A stretch of DNA of 13,333 bases from NCBI GenBank assembly GCA_035699465.1, contig DASSPT010000125.1:1-13333 (forward strand), given 5' to 3'. How positions within the stretch are numbered: the stretch's first letter is position 1; each line of letters opens with the position of its first letter. A program made the translations under genes and the position numbers. The notes under the pieces are model-generated. The model ran no database searches. It was not told the DNA's origin and saw only the letters and a list, made by a program, of their open reading frames with translations. This document shows, piece after piece, positions 1-5,950 of the stretch. The stretch is from JAICNR01 sp035699465. GTDB taxonomy: Bacteria > Gemmatimonadota > Gemmatimonadetes > JACCXV01 > JAHWKZ01.

Positions 1-66
1 CGCGAACACCCCCAGGGCAAGGACCGACACTCGGGCTGTAGAGCCTCTCGCACCAGTCTCTCGCAT
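1..66 (-). CDS. N-terminus of an exported protein (partial, runs off left edge)
   Basis: Read on the minus strand, an ATG at 66-64 opens 22 uninterrupted codons to the window edge. They begin MRETGARGSTARVSV and continue into a hydrophobic LALGVFA stretch. Arginines followed by a hydrophobic core look like the n- and h-regions of a Sec signal peptide. A textbook Shine-Dalgarno AAGGAG (78-73) stands six bases before the ATG, which is the main reason to believe this start. The mature protein is outside the window, so its function is unknown. The gene is divergent from the LytTR regulator at 559 and shares a 492-bp spacer with it. Confidence 0.6.
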   Translation of the reverse strand, partial: MRETGARGSTARVSVLALGVFA

Positions 67-72
67 TCTCTT

Positions 73-78
73 CTCCTT
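73..78 (-). promoter_or_regulatory. Shine-Dalgarno AAGGAG of the left-edge gene
   Basis: AAGGAG on the minus strand lies six bases upstream of the ATG at 66-64. It fixes the start of the truncated secreted protein at the left edge. Confidence 0.6.
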
Positions 79-91
79 CGATGCGTGGAGT

Positions 92-120
92 CCCGGCGCT
101 GGACTCGCTCCTGCGCCGGG
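92..120. repeat. 8-bp perfect inverted repeat, 13-base spacer
   Basis: CCCGGCGC (92-99) and GCGCCGGG (113-120) are exact reverse complements. An overlapping alternative pairing is GAGTCC (88-93) with GGACTC (101-106). It lies 14 bases upstream of the Shine-Dalgarno of the left-edge gene, so it could be an operator or a 5'-leader hairpin for that gene. No T-run follows it on either strand, so it does not look like a terminator. Confidence 0.4.
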
Positions 121-195
121 CAGTCAGGCTGGCGTCTTCGCAGGTTTCTCCTGCGCTACCATTGTGACAGGAGAGGCTTCCACTTACGAGCGATT

Positions 196-227
196 TGCAG
201 CCAGGCGCCGCTCGCTGCAGCCAGGCG
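196..227. repeat. 12-bp direct repeat, 20-bp period
   Basis: TGCAGCCAGGCG occurs at 196-207 and again at 216-227, start to start 20 bp, close to two helical turns. A two-copy repeat of this size in GC-rich DNA could be a tandem regulator site or chance. Confidence 0.3.
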
Positions 228-437
228 TCGGAGGGACGAAGCGGGGACCACGTGGGCGGCTCGGGCACGGGCCAGGGCAAAAAAACCTTCGAATGCAGCG
301 AACGGCCGCGGGCGAGCAGCGAATTGCGCGGGAGTGCAGTGAGCGCCCCGCGACCCGTGTCCGCTGCGAATCGTGAGGCGCTCCCACTCGACGTTGCTGC
401 AACCTATCGGGTCCGCAATCCGTCCTATATCCATGGG

Positions 438-475
438 ACTGCAGGCATTTGAAATCCTGCAACTGCAGGCATTTG
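438..475. promoter_or_regulatory. 14-bp direct repeat upstream of the LytTR gene (putative regulator site)
   Basis: ACTGCAGGCATTTG is repeated exactly at 438-451 and 462-475, with a 24-bp period. Between the copies lies CCTGCA (456-461), the reverse complement of TGCAGG inside the first copy. The second copy abuts the inverted repeat at 474-508. LytTR-family regulators commonly bind paired direct repeats and often control their own operon, so an autoregulatory site is a reasonable inference. The repeat does not match a LytTR consensus I could confirm. Confidence 0.45.
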
Positions 476-508
476 GATAAACGAGAGCGCGCGACTGTCG
501 TTTATCCA
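474..508. promoter_or_regulatory. 11-bp perfect inverted repeat 50 bp before the LytTR start
   Basis: TGGATAAACGA (474-484) and TCGTTTATCCA (498-508) are exact reverse complements with a 13-base spacer. The arms are AT-rich against a GC-rich background, which makes chance unlikely. It could be a dyad operator for this or another regulator, or a 5'-leader hairpin. No T-run follows it, so a terminator is unlikely. Confidence 0.5.
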
Positions 509-558
509 GCACAGGGAGCAGCCGCTGCTCTCCTCCTCCATCTCGGGAGCGTACATAT

Positions 559-1359
559 ATGGACCGTATACGTACGATCATCATAGATGACGAGCCCCTC
601 GGACGATCCCGTATCGCATCATTGCTCGAGCAGGAAGACGACATCGAGATCGTCGACCAGTGCGGTGACGGCGCCGAAGCGCTGGCTGCCATCAGCGAGC
701 TGGATCCCGACCTCCTGTTTCTGGACGTGCAGATCCCCGAGCTGACGGGATTCGAGTTGCTGGCCTCGCTCGACCGGGTGGACCCTCCGGTGGTGATCTT
801 CGTCACCGCTCACGACGAGTTCGCGCTACGCGCGTTCGACGTCCACGCCCTCGATTACCTCCTGAAACCTTTCGACGACGAGCGCTTCCACCAGGCCCTC
901 GATCGGGCACGTACACACCTCAGAGATCAGGATGGAGCGGCTGTCCGACGCAGATTGATGAACTTCCTCAAGGACACGAACAGGATTTCTGGGAACAACG
1001 CGATCGCCGATTCAGCGCGCCGACTTCTAACGCGTATAGTCGTAAAGGAGGGGGATAGGATCCTGTTCCTTAAGGTCGACGACATCGACTGGATCGAGGC
1101 CGCCGACTACTACGCCAGGATTCATGCGCGGGGAGCGACGTACATCATCCGGGAGACCCTAGCCAACCTGGAGCAGCAGCTCGATCCCGAGCGCTTCGTC
1201 CGCATCCACCGCTCGACGATCGTGAACCTGGACCGCGTGCAGGAGATGCAACCGTGGTTCCACGGGGCGTTCGTCGTGTTCCTGGTCGACGGGACAGAGC
1301 TGCGGCTCAGCCGCTCCCGGCGGGAGCACCTCCAGAGCCGGCTCCAGCAGACGTTCTAG
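559..1359 (+). CDS. LytTR-family response regulator (LytR/AlgR type)
   Basis: A 266-residue two-domain transcriptional regulator. The receiver domain spans residues 3-120, with acidic residues D10 and D11, probable phosphoacceptor D56 in LFLDVQIP, T83 and K103 in LLKPF, so all key receiver residues are present. The LytTR DNA-binding domain spans about 158-262, with the typical VRIHRSTIVNLDRV segment at 214-227. In this family a sensor kinase phosphorylates the receiver and the LytTR domain binds direct repeats upstream of target genes. No histidine kinase lies in the window, so the partner is elsewhere or the regulator is an orphan. The ATG at 559 has GGGAG at 545-549, nine bases upstream. 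The last 53 bp overlap the convergent BTAD gene. The repeats at 438-508 are candidate targets. Confidence 0.93.
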   Translation: MDRIRTIIIDDEPLGRSRIASLLEQEDDIEIVDQCGDGAEALAAISELDPDLLFLDVQIPELTGFELLASLDRVDPPVVIFVTAHDEFALRAFDVHALDYLLKPFDDERFHQALDRARTHLRDQDGAAVRRRLMNFLKDTNRISGNNAIADSARRLLTRIVVKEGDRILFLKVDDIDWIEAADYYARIHARGATYIIRETLANLEQQLDPERFVRIHRSTIVNLDRVQEMQPWFHGAFVVFLVDGTELRLSRSRREHLQSRLQQTF

Positions 1360-4294
1360 ACGCGACCGGAATTCGCCCGACGAGCACCGGAGCGACGGGG
1401 ATCTCCACCGCCGGCACAAACTCGTCCACGATGCGCAGTAATCGTTCGAGCGGCATGGCCTCCCCCGCGGCCCAGCACGCCGCGCTCCTCCCCTGGCCCA
1501 GCGCGGCGCGAGCCCGATCGATCACCCTCCCGTCGCTCTCTTCCTCGGCTGGAGAAAGTGCTTCGGCGCCGGCCATGAGCTCGATGCAGCGATCGGGGAG
1601 GCCGTCATCGAGCGCGATGCGCGCGAACCTCGCCAGTCCGCGGCCCACGCCCCACATGTATCCGCTCTCGCGGTACATCCTCAACGCCTGCGCATAGAGT
1701 CCCCGGGCGATTTCCGGCTCGGTGGCTTCCTTTATGTCCCCAATGCGCTCCAGCGTCGCGGCGAGGTCACCGACACGCTCGAGCTCGTCGAGCGTCGCCC
1801 TCGCCTGCTCGAGCAGGTGCAGCGCCGCCTCGGTCTCGCCATCCGCACGGGCCACGTCGGCCATCTCGCGCAGGACCACCGCCGCCTGGGCCTCCTGCCG
1901 GGTCTTCCGGGCCCGTGCCAGCGCTTCGTCGAGCAGGGACTTGGCAGCCGCAAGCCGGCCCTCCATCCGGGCCACGCTGCCGAGACCGGTCAGCGTGAAA
2001 GCCGCGTTCAGATCGTCCCCCAGCTCGTTAGCGATCGCCAGGCTCTCGGTCATCGACGCTCGCGCGTCCGCCAGCAATCCCGCCTCGATCTGTGTGGTCC
2101 CGAGATTGTGAAGGGCGCCCACCAACGCCTTGCGATCGCCCATCGACCGCCGGCAGGCGACGACTTCCGCGTGGAGCGCGATCGCCTCGTCCCACAGGCC
2201 CTGGTAGGTGCGGAGGTGCGCGGCGGCCGCCAGCACCCGCACCCGCAACGGCTCCGGCACACCCACCTCCGTGGCCAGGATGCGGTCCAGCCAGCTCCGG
2301 CCCTCCGCAAGACGGCCGCGCACGCACCAGAAATGGGCGACCGAAGTAGCGATGCGGACCGCGCATTCGGTGTCTCCGCTCGCGAGCGACCAACGCATTG
2401 CGGCCTCCAGGTTCTCGTGCTCTTCCGTCACCCGGTCGAACCAGCCGGATTCGTCGGACGTGCAGTAGTGGGTGCGACACCCTGAATCGACCCAGGCGGC
2501 GTAGTGGCGGGCGTGCGCCCCACGCCAGACTTCTGCACGACCGGTATGCTCGAGTTCCGTTGCGCCGTACTCGCGGATCGATTCGAGCATGCAAAAGCGG
2601 CTCTCCCCATCCGCCGATTCCGTCCGCCGAAGCAGGCTCGTATCGATCAACGCGGTCAGCAAGTCGAGCGCGTTGCCGTCCGGCCCCACCACCGCCTCCA
2701 CCACGCCCTCGACCGCCTTCAGGTCGCACCCGCCCACGAAGACCGACAGGCCGAACAGCAGCTCGCGCTCTGCCGGGTCCAGCAGGTCGACGCTCCAGCG
2801 AATGGCATCGTGAAGCGTGCGCTGGCGCTCGGGCAGATCGCGTGGGCCGGCGGTCAGCAGGGGGAGCTGCTTCTCGAGCCGGCTCGCCAGCGCGGCTGAC
2901 GACATGATCTTGGTTCTCGGGGCCGCCAGCTCGATCGCCAGGGGGAGCCCCTCGAGCCGCCGACAGATCTCGATGACAGCGTCCGAGTTGGCGTCCGTGA
3001 GCCGGAAGGACGGCGACAGGGCGCGAACGCGATCGACGAACAACGCCACCGCCTCCGAGTCGAACGGGAGCTCCTGCCCCGGGCGCAGGGCGGGATCGGG
3101 AAGAGTGAGCGGCGGCACCTCGAGCTCCTGCTCCCCACGGAGCTTGAGCGGCGACCGGCTGGTGATCAGCACCGAGAGGTCGGGGCAGGACCGCACGAGC
3201 TGTGCAACGAACGGGGAAGCCTCGAGCAGGTGCTCGAAGTTGTCGAGAACCAGCAGCAGCTTCCGGTTGGACAGCCATGAGATCAGCCGCGCCTCGTCGA
3301 ACCCCGCGGGCCGCGGCTCGAGTCCGACAGCCTCGGCCACGGCGTCGGGGAGCCGGGAGGGGTCGCGGACCGGCGCCAGCGCCGCCCACGCGACGCCGCC
3401 CTCGAACGAGGAAGCCGCGGCGCGCGCCACCTCGATCGCGAGCCGGGTCTTCCCCACTCCGCCCGGTCCGATCAGCGTCAGCAGGCGCCTCCCAGACTCC
3501 ACGTGGCGCAGCGCCTCATCGATCCAGCGGCGACGGCCAATCAGCGCTCCGGGCATGGTAGGCGGCGACACCATGCGGCTGGACCAGCCACGCTCGGCCT
3601 CCACCTGAAGCTCGCGCGCCATGGCTTCGAGCTCCTCCGAGCCGGGGTAACCGCTCTGCGCGACGAACGTGCGGTACCACTCGAGAGCGCTCTCGCGCCT
3701 ACCCGCTTCGTTCAGAAGCCTCATCAGATCCAGCAGCGCGCTCTCGTCGGCCGGCTGCGCGCTACGTCTTGCCGTCGCCCATCGAATGGCCGACTCCAGG
3801 TCTTCGCGCGCGTACGCGGACTCGGACAGCAAGCGATTGGCTTTCCCCGCGATCTCTTGCAGGCGGAAGCGCTCGCGCTCCAGCCAGAACTCGAACTCGT
3901 TGCCCGTCCCGGTCGCGTGGAATCCCTCGAGGAAGTTCCCCCGATACAGTTCGGCGACCCGCTCCAGGTCTCTCCGTTCCCATGCGCGATCGAGCTCCTT
4001 GACGTCGCACCACAGTCGAGTGCCGTCGATCGCGATCTCTTCTCCCCGGATGACGAAAAGCGACTCGTCGAGATGATTGCGCAGATAGTAGATGGATTGC
4101 CGCAAGGCATGACGGGCGTGGGACTGGTCGCTTTCCGGCCATAGGAGCGCGACCAGCGTGTCGCGCCGATGGCTCCGGGGGGAGCCCAGCGCCAGGAACG
4201 CGAACAGGGAAAGACGTTTCGGCTGGGCGAGGACGTCCGCGGCCTCGACGCCCCTCACGCGCAGCTCGATCGACCCCAGCGCGCGGAATTCCAC
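1307..4294 (-). CDS. BTAD/NB-ARC-type ATPase/TPR transcriptional regulator (AfsR/SARP-like)
   Basis: About 995 residues, a STAND-class regulator. The N-terminal 1-90 resembles an OmpR-like winged helix (VEFRALGSIELRV, then LVALLWPES), followed by a bacterial transcriptional activation (BTAD) domain to about 235. The NTPase has Walker A GPGGVGKT (276-283), Walker B LLLVLDN with D351, an ITSRS segment (377-381) and a GLPLA motif (449-453). The C-terminal third is helical TPR-like sequence rich in Ala, Leu and Glu. Such proteins act as ATP-dependent switches at promoters; the ligand is unknown. I prefer the GTG at 4294 because GGAG (4304-4301) lies six bases upstream and the product then begins VEFRALG, as relatives usually do. 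A GTG at 4306 adds four residues. The gene is divergent from the small lipoprotein and overlaps the LytTR gene tail to tail. Confidence 0.9.
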   Translation of the reverse strand: MEFRALGSIELRVRGVEAADVLAQPKRLSLFAFLALGSPRSHRRDTLVALLWPESDQSHARHALRQSIYYLRNHLDESLFVIRGEEIAIDGTRLWCDVKELDRAWERRDLERVAELYRGNFLEGFHATGTGNEFEFWLERERFRLQEIAGKANRLLSESAYAREDLESAIRWATARRSAQPADESALLDLMRLLNEAGRRESALEWYRTFVAQSGYPGSEELEAMARELQVEAERGWSSRMVSPPTMPGALIGRRRWIDEALRHVESGRRLLTLIGPGGVGKTRLAIEVARAAASSFEGGVAWAALAPVRDPSRLPDAVAEAVGLEPRPAGFDEARLISWLSNRKLLLVLDNFEHLLEASPFVAQLVRSCPDLSVLITSRSPLKLRGEQELEVPPLTLPDPALRPGQELPFDSEAVALFVDRVRALSPSFRLTDANSDAVIEICRRLEGLPLAIELAAPRTKIMSSAALASRLEKQLPLLTAGPRDLPERQRTLHDAIRWSVDLLDPAERELLFGLSVFVGGCDLKAVEGVVEAVVGPDGNALDLLTALIDTSLLRRTESADGESRFCMLESIREYGATELEHTGRAEVWRGAHARHYAAWVDSGCRTHYCTSDESGWFDRVTEEHENLEAAMRWSLASGDTECAVRIATSVAHFWCVRGRLAEGRSWLDRILATEVGVPEPLRVRVLAAAAHLRTYQGLWDEAIALHAEVVACRRSMGDRKALVGALHNLGTTQIEAGLLADARASMTESLAIANELGDDLNAAFTLTGLGSVARMEGRLAAAKSLLDEALARARKTRQEAQAAVVLREMADVARADGETEAALHLLEQARATLDELERVGDLAATLERIGDIKEATEPEIARGLYAQALRMYRESGYMWGVGRGLARFARIALDDGLPDRCIELMAGAEALSPAEEESDGRVIDRARAALGQGRSAACWAAGEAMPLERLLRIVDEFVPAVEIPVAPVLVGRIPVASRTSAGAGSGGAPAGSG

Positions 4295-4382
4295 AGGTCG
4301 CTCCACCTGCAGCGATTCCTCTCTCAGATGACGATCAGGATACGATCGGGTGACTCGCTCGCGAGATCGATTCTAGGCCCAC

Positions 4383-4407
4383 GCTCGGACTGCAACGCCG
4401 TCCGAGC
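4383..4407. promoter_or_regulatory. 8-bp inverted repeat between the BTAD regulator and the lipoprotein
   Basis: GCTCGGAC (4383-4390) and GTCCGAGC (4400-4407) are exact reverse complements around a 9-base loop. The dyad lies in the ~145-bp divergent spacer, 32 bases before the lipoprotein start. It could be an operator for the BTAD regulator, which would then control itself and the lipoprotein, or a leader hairpin. No T-run follows it. Confidence 0.4.
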
Positions 4408-4428
4408 CCTCCTCAGAGCCTGGAACGC

Positions 4429-4433
4429 GGAGG
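4429..4433 (+). promoter_or_regulatory. Shine-Dalgarno GGAGG of the 50-residue ORF
   Basis: GGAGG sits six bases before the ATG at 4440. It is the main evidence that this very short frame is translated. Confidence 0.6.
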
Positions 4434-4439
4434 TCTCCG

Positions 4440-4592
4440 ATGCGAGTGGTTTCCCAGCTTTACGTTTTCGCCTGTATCCTAACGCTTCTGACGGTCGGCT
4501 GCAGCGCCGGTGATCCGGTCGGCCCCGAGGCCGTCGAGCGGGAGGCAGCGCTTTCCGACGACCCCTGCTTCCCCAACGCCACGCCCTGCTAG
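4440..4592 (+). CDS. Small putative lipoprotein, 50 residues
   Basis: ATG at 4440 is preceded by GGAGG (4429-4433) at a six-base spacing, the best ribosome binding site in this part of the window. The product is 50 residues. It has a short n-region with Arg2, a hydrophobic core (VFACILTLLTVG, 9-20) and Cys21 after Gly20. This resembles a lipobox, although Thr at -3 is not the usual Leu. A short acidic mature part follows (DPVGPEAVEREAALSDD) and it ends CFPNATPC, with two cysteines eight residues apart. I do not recognise a family. Small exported proteins next to BTAD regulators suggest a regulated envelope peptide, but that is inference. It is divergent from the BTAD gene and convergent with the PRMT-like gene. 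Confidence 0.6.
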   Translation: MRVVSQLYVFACILTLLTVGCSAGDPVGPEAVEREAALSDDPCFPNATPC

Positions 4593-4593
4593 C

Positions 4594-4621
4594 AAAAGGC
4601 GCCGCACGCGTATGCGGAGCC
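4594..4621 (-). terminator. Intrinsic terminator after the PRMT-like gene
   Basis: On the minus strand, six bases past the TAG at 4630-4628, GGCTCCGCA pairs with TGCGGCGCC across the loop TACGCG (nine positions, one mismatch). TTTTG follows immediately. This is a rho-independent terminator layout with a short U-tract, placed exactly between the convergent lipoprotein and methyltransferase genes. Confidence 0.5.
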
Positions 4622-4627
4622 GCCGAT

Positions 4628-5872
4628 CTACCCGGCCACGCGCTCCACCTGGACCCGGCTCGGTACCCTCGATCCGCGGTAGGAATACGCCACAGAGAAC
4701 CGCTGGCCCGGCTCCACCTGCAGGGGAGACTTGAGGAGCCACACAGGGGAGTGCCAGGAACAGGAATCCGTGACCCGATCGGGATGCAAGGACAGCTCGA
4801 CGCCAGGCGCGAGCGTCAGCTCGAAGTACATCATCACCCCGTTCAGCGTGCCCGACGAGCTCGCGATCACCTCGGCTCTGCCCTCGATGCGCGGCAGACC
4901 CTGGTCGAGACCCATATCCAGGACGAGCCCCGGCTCCCCCAGCCGCTTCCATTCGCGGGTGCGGGAGGGGCGGACGAGAAAGAGATAGGGCGCGGTATAG
5001 GTGGAGGCCTGATACAGAGGGCTGAAGTCGATGCCGTACCACTCCTGCCAGTTGCCCTGCGCGAGTTCCGTGAACTTGTGCTCTCCGATCACGGACTCGG
5101 GTACCTCGACGGGCAAGCAGTACACCCGTACGGCGTGCGGGATGAGCCTCGCGCCGGGATTCAAGTGCCGTTTGATCGCGTCGGCGGTCGCTTCGAGCAC
5201 CCTCTCTTCCAGCGGTTCGTTGCCGATGATCTCGCTGACCAGCACGTCCGCACGCTCGGGCAGCGTGACCTCCGTCGACCATCCGGGAACGAGCGTGATT
5301 CTGTCCCCCAGGCCATTGGCGTCGAACACGGCCTGCGCTGACCGGCCGATGCTGCTGGCCTCGATCGCATAGACGTGTCTCGCCCCGGCCCGGGCCGCAG
5401 CCACGGCGAGAACCCCCGTCCCCGTCCCCAGATCGACGACGACGTCGCCCGGCTTCACGACTTCCGCGATCGCCGCCAGGTAGCTCTCCGTCCGGGCGCG
5501 ATCGTTGAGCATCTTGATGTGGATGGCCGCGCCGGCAAATCCCCGGCGAGTGGACTGGAGTGGAGGAGCTGCCCGCGAGACGTCCACGAGCGCGCCGCTC
5601 TCGTAGAGATGAACGATCGCAGTGGTGAGGTCGATCCACTCCTGAGGGCCGTGGACGCGGCCCTCCAGCGACTCGAGAGCCGCGTGAAACGTCATCGGCC
5701 GGGAGAATGCGTCGAGGATGGAGAGAGTGTGGGGCCCGCACTCCCCGATGCGGTCGCCCGATTGGATCGTCGTGTAGCCGTCCGATCGGACCTGGAGGGT
5801 CAGCTCAGGCGCGCGCTGGAGGACGGCGTTGGGTGCCAGACCCAGACCCGGCTGCGACTGTGGGCGGCCCAT
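4628..5872 (-). CDS. PRMT-family protein methyltransferase with N-terminal PqqD-like domain
   Basis: A 414-residue class I SAM-dependent methyltransferase of the protein arginine methyltransferase type. Motif I is VVDLGTGTGVLAVAAA (145-160), with acidic E171 after strand 2. The double-E loop is SEIIGNEPLEE (213-223), whose E214 and E223 keep the nine-residue spacing of PRMT active-site glutamates. The C-terminal barrel is recognisable: WQEWYGIDFSPL (275-286) corresponds to the PRMT WENVYGFDMS segment, and CSWHSPVWLL (371-380) to the THW loop, with Ser for His. Residues 22-100 form a helical domain with a TLSILDAF pattern ending LYESGALVD, resembling PqqD-like winged helices used for peptide recognition. 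The substrate is unknown; Arg methylation is likely but other nucleophiles are possible. Relatives may be annotated as ribosomal protein L11 methyltransferase. The ATG at 5872 has no strong Shine-Dalgarno and sits in a hairpin loop. Confidence 0.82.
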   Translation of the reverse strand: MGRPQSQPGLGLAPNAVLQRAPELTLQVRSDGYTTIQSGDRIGECGPHTLSILDAFSRPMTFHAALESLEGRVHGPQEWIDLTTAIVHLYESGALVDVSRAAPPLQSTRRGFAGAAIHIKMLNDRARTESYLAAIAEVVKPGDVVVDLGTGTGVLAVAAARAGARHVYAIEASSIGRSAQAVFDANGLGDRITLVPGWSTEVTLPERADVLVSEIIGNEPLEERVLEATADAIKRHLNPGARLIPHAVRVYCLPVEVPESVIGEHKFTELAQGNWQEWYGIDFSPLYQASTYTAPYLFLVRPSRTREWKRLGEPGLVLDMGLDQGLPRIEGRAEVIASSSGTLNGVMMYFELTLAPGVELSLHPDRVTDSCSWHSPVWLLKSPLQVEPGQRFSVAYSYRGSRVPSRVQVERVAG

Positions 5873-5882
5873 AGGCCGCCCA
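5861..5882 (-). promoter_or_regulatory. Perfect 9-bp hairpin presenting the PRMT-like start codon
   Basis: TGGGCGGCC (5861-5869) and GGCCGCCCA (5874-5882) are exact reverse complements separated by four bases. On the minus-strand transcript the tetraloop reads UAUG, so the AUG of the methyltransferase lies in the loop of an almost all-GC stem. Such a hairpin would mask the ribosome binding region and could gate translation. It could also be a DNA operator, or mean that the true start lies elsewhere. Confidence 0.5.
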
Positions 5883-5900
5883 AACTATCAGTCGTCGAGC

Positions 5901-5929
5901 GCGGGGACCTCTACGACCCCGCTTTTCTT
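5901..5929 (+). terminator. Plus-strand terminator-like hairpin between two minus-strand genes
   Basis: GCGGGG (5901-5906) pairs with CCCCGC (5917-5922) across a 10-base loop, followed by TTTTCTT (5923-5929). This has intrinsic-terminator form for plus-strand transcription, although no plus-strand gene reads into it closely. On the minus strand the U-tract is missing, so it would be a plain hairpin between the Arg/Asp-rich gene and the PRMT-like gene. Confidence 0.35.
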
Positions 5930-5950
5930 GCCTCATCGCACCAGCGGAAA

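Larger units (their letters stand above)
67..558. other. Divergent intergenic region, 492 bp
   Basis: This is the spacer between the left-edge minus-strand gene and the LytTR gene. Open frames exist in it on both strands but have no good ribosome binding site or recognisable product, and I do not call them. It holds four repeat structures: an 8-bp inverted repeat (92-120), a 12-bp direct repeat (196-227), a 14-bp direct repeat (438-475) and an 11-bp inverted repeat (474-508). Its right part (about 390-560) is clearly less GC-rich than the surrounding genes, as expected for promoter DNA, but I could not assign convincing -35/-10 boxes. Confidence 0.6.

Noticed and set aside
156..806. Minus-strand frame opposite the start of the LytTR gene
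   Set aside because: Low-complexity Ser/Arg translation opposite a receiver domain with all key residues; no Shine-Dalgarno.
2028..3389. Long open frames antisense or out of frame within the BTAD gene
   Set aside because: They are rich in Arg, Pro, Gly and Ala, as expected from a shifted GC-rich frame, and show no domain; the BTAD/NB-ARC frame has clear motifs throughout.
4440..5872. A classic RiPP cluster (precursor plus modifying enzyme)
   Set aside because: The small ORF has a lipoprotein-like signal, not a leader-core layout, is on the opposite strand, and no transporter or leader peptidase is present; kept only as a weak hypothesis.
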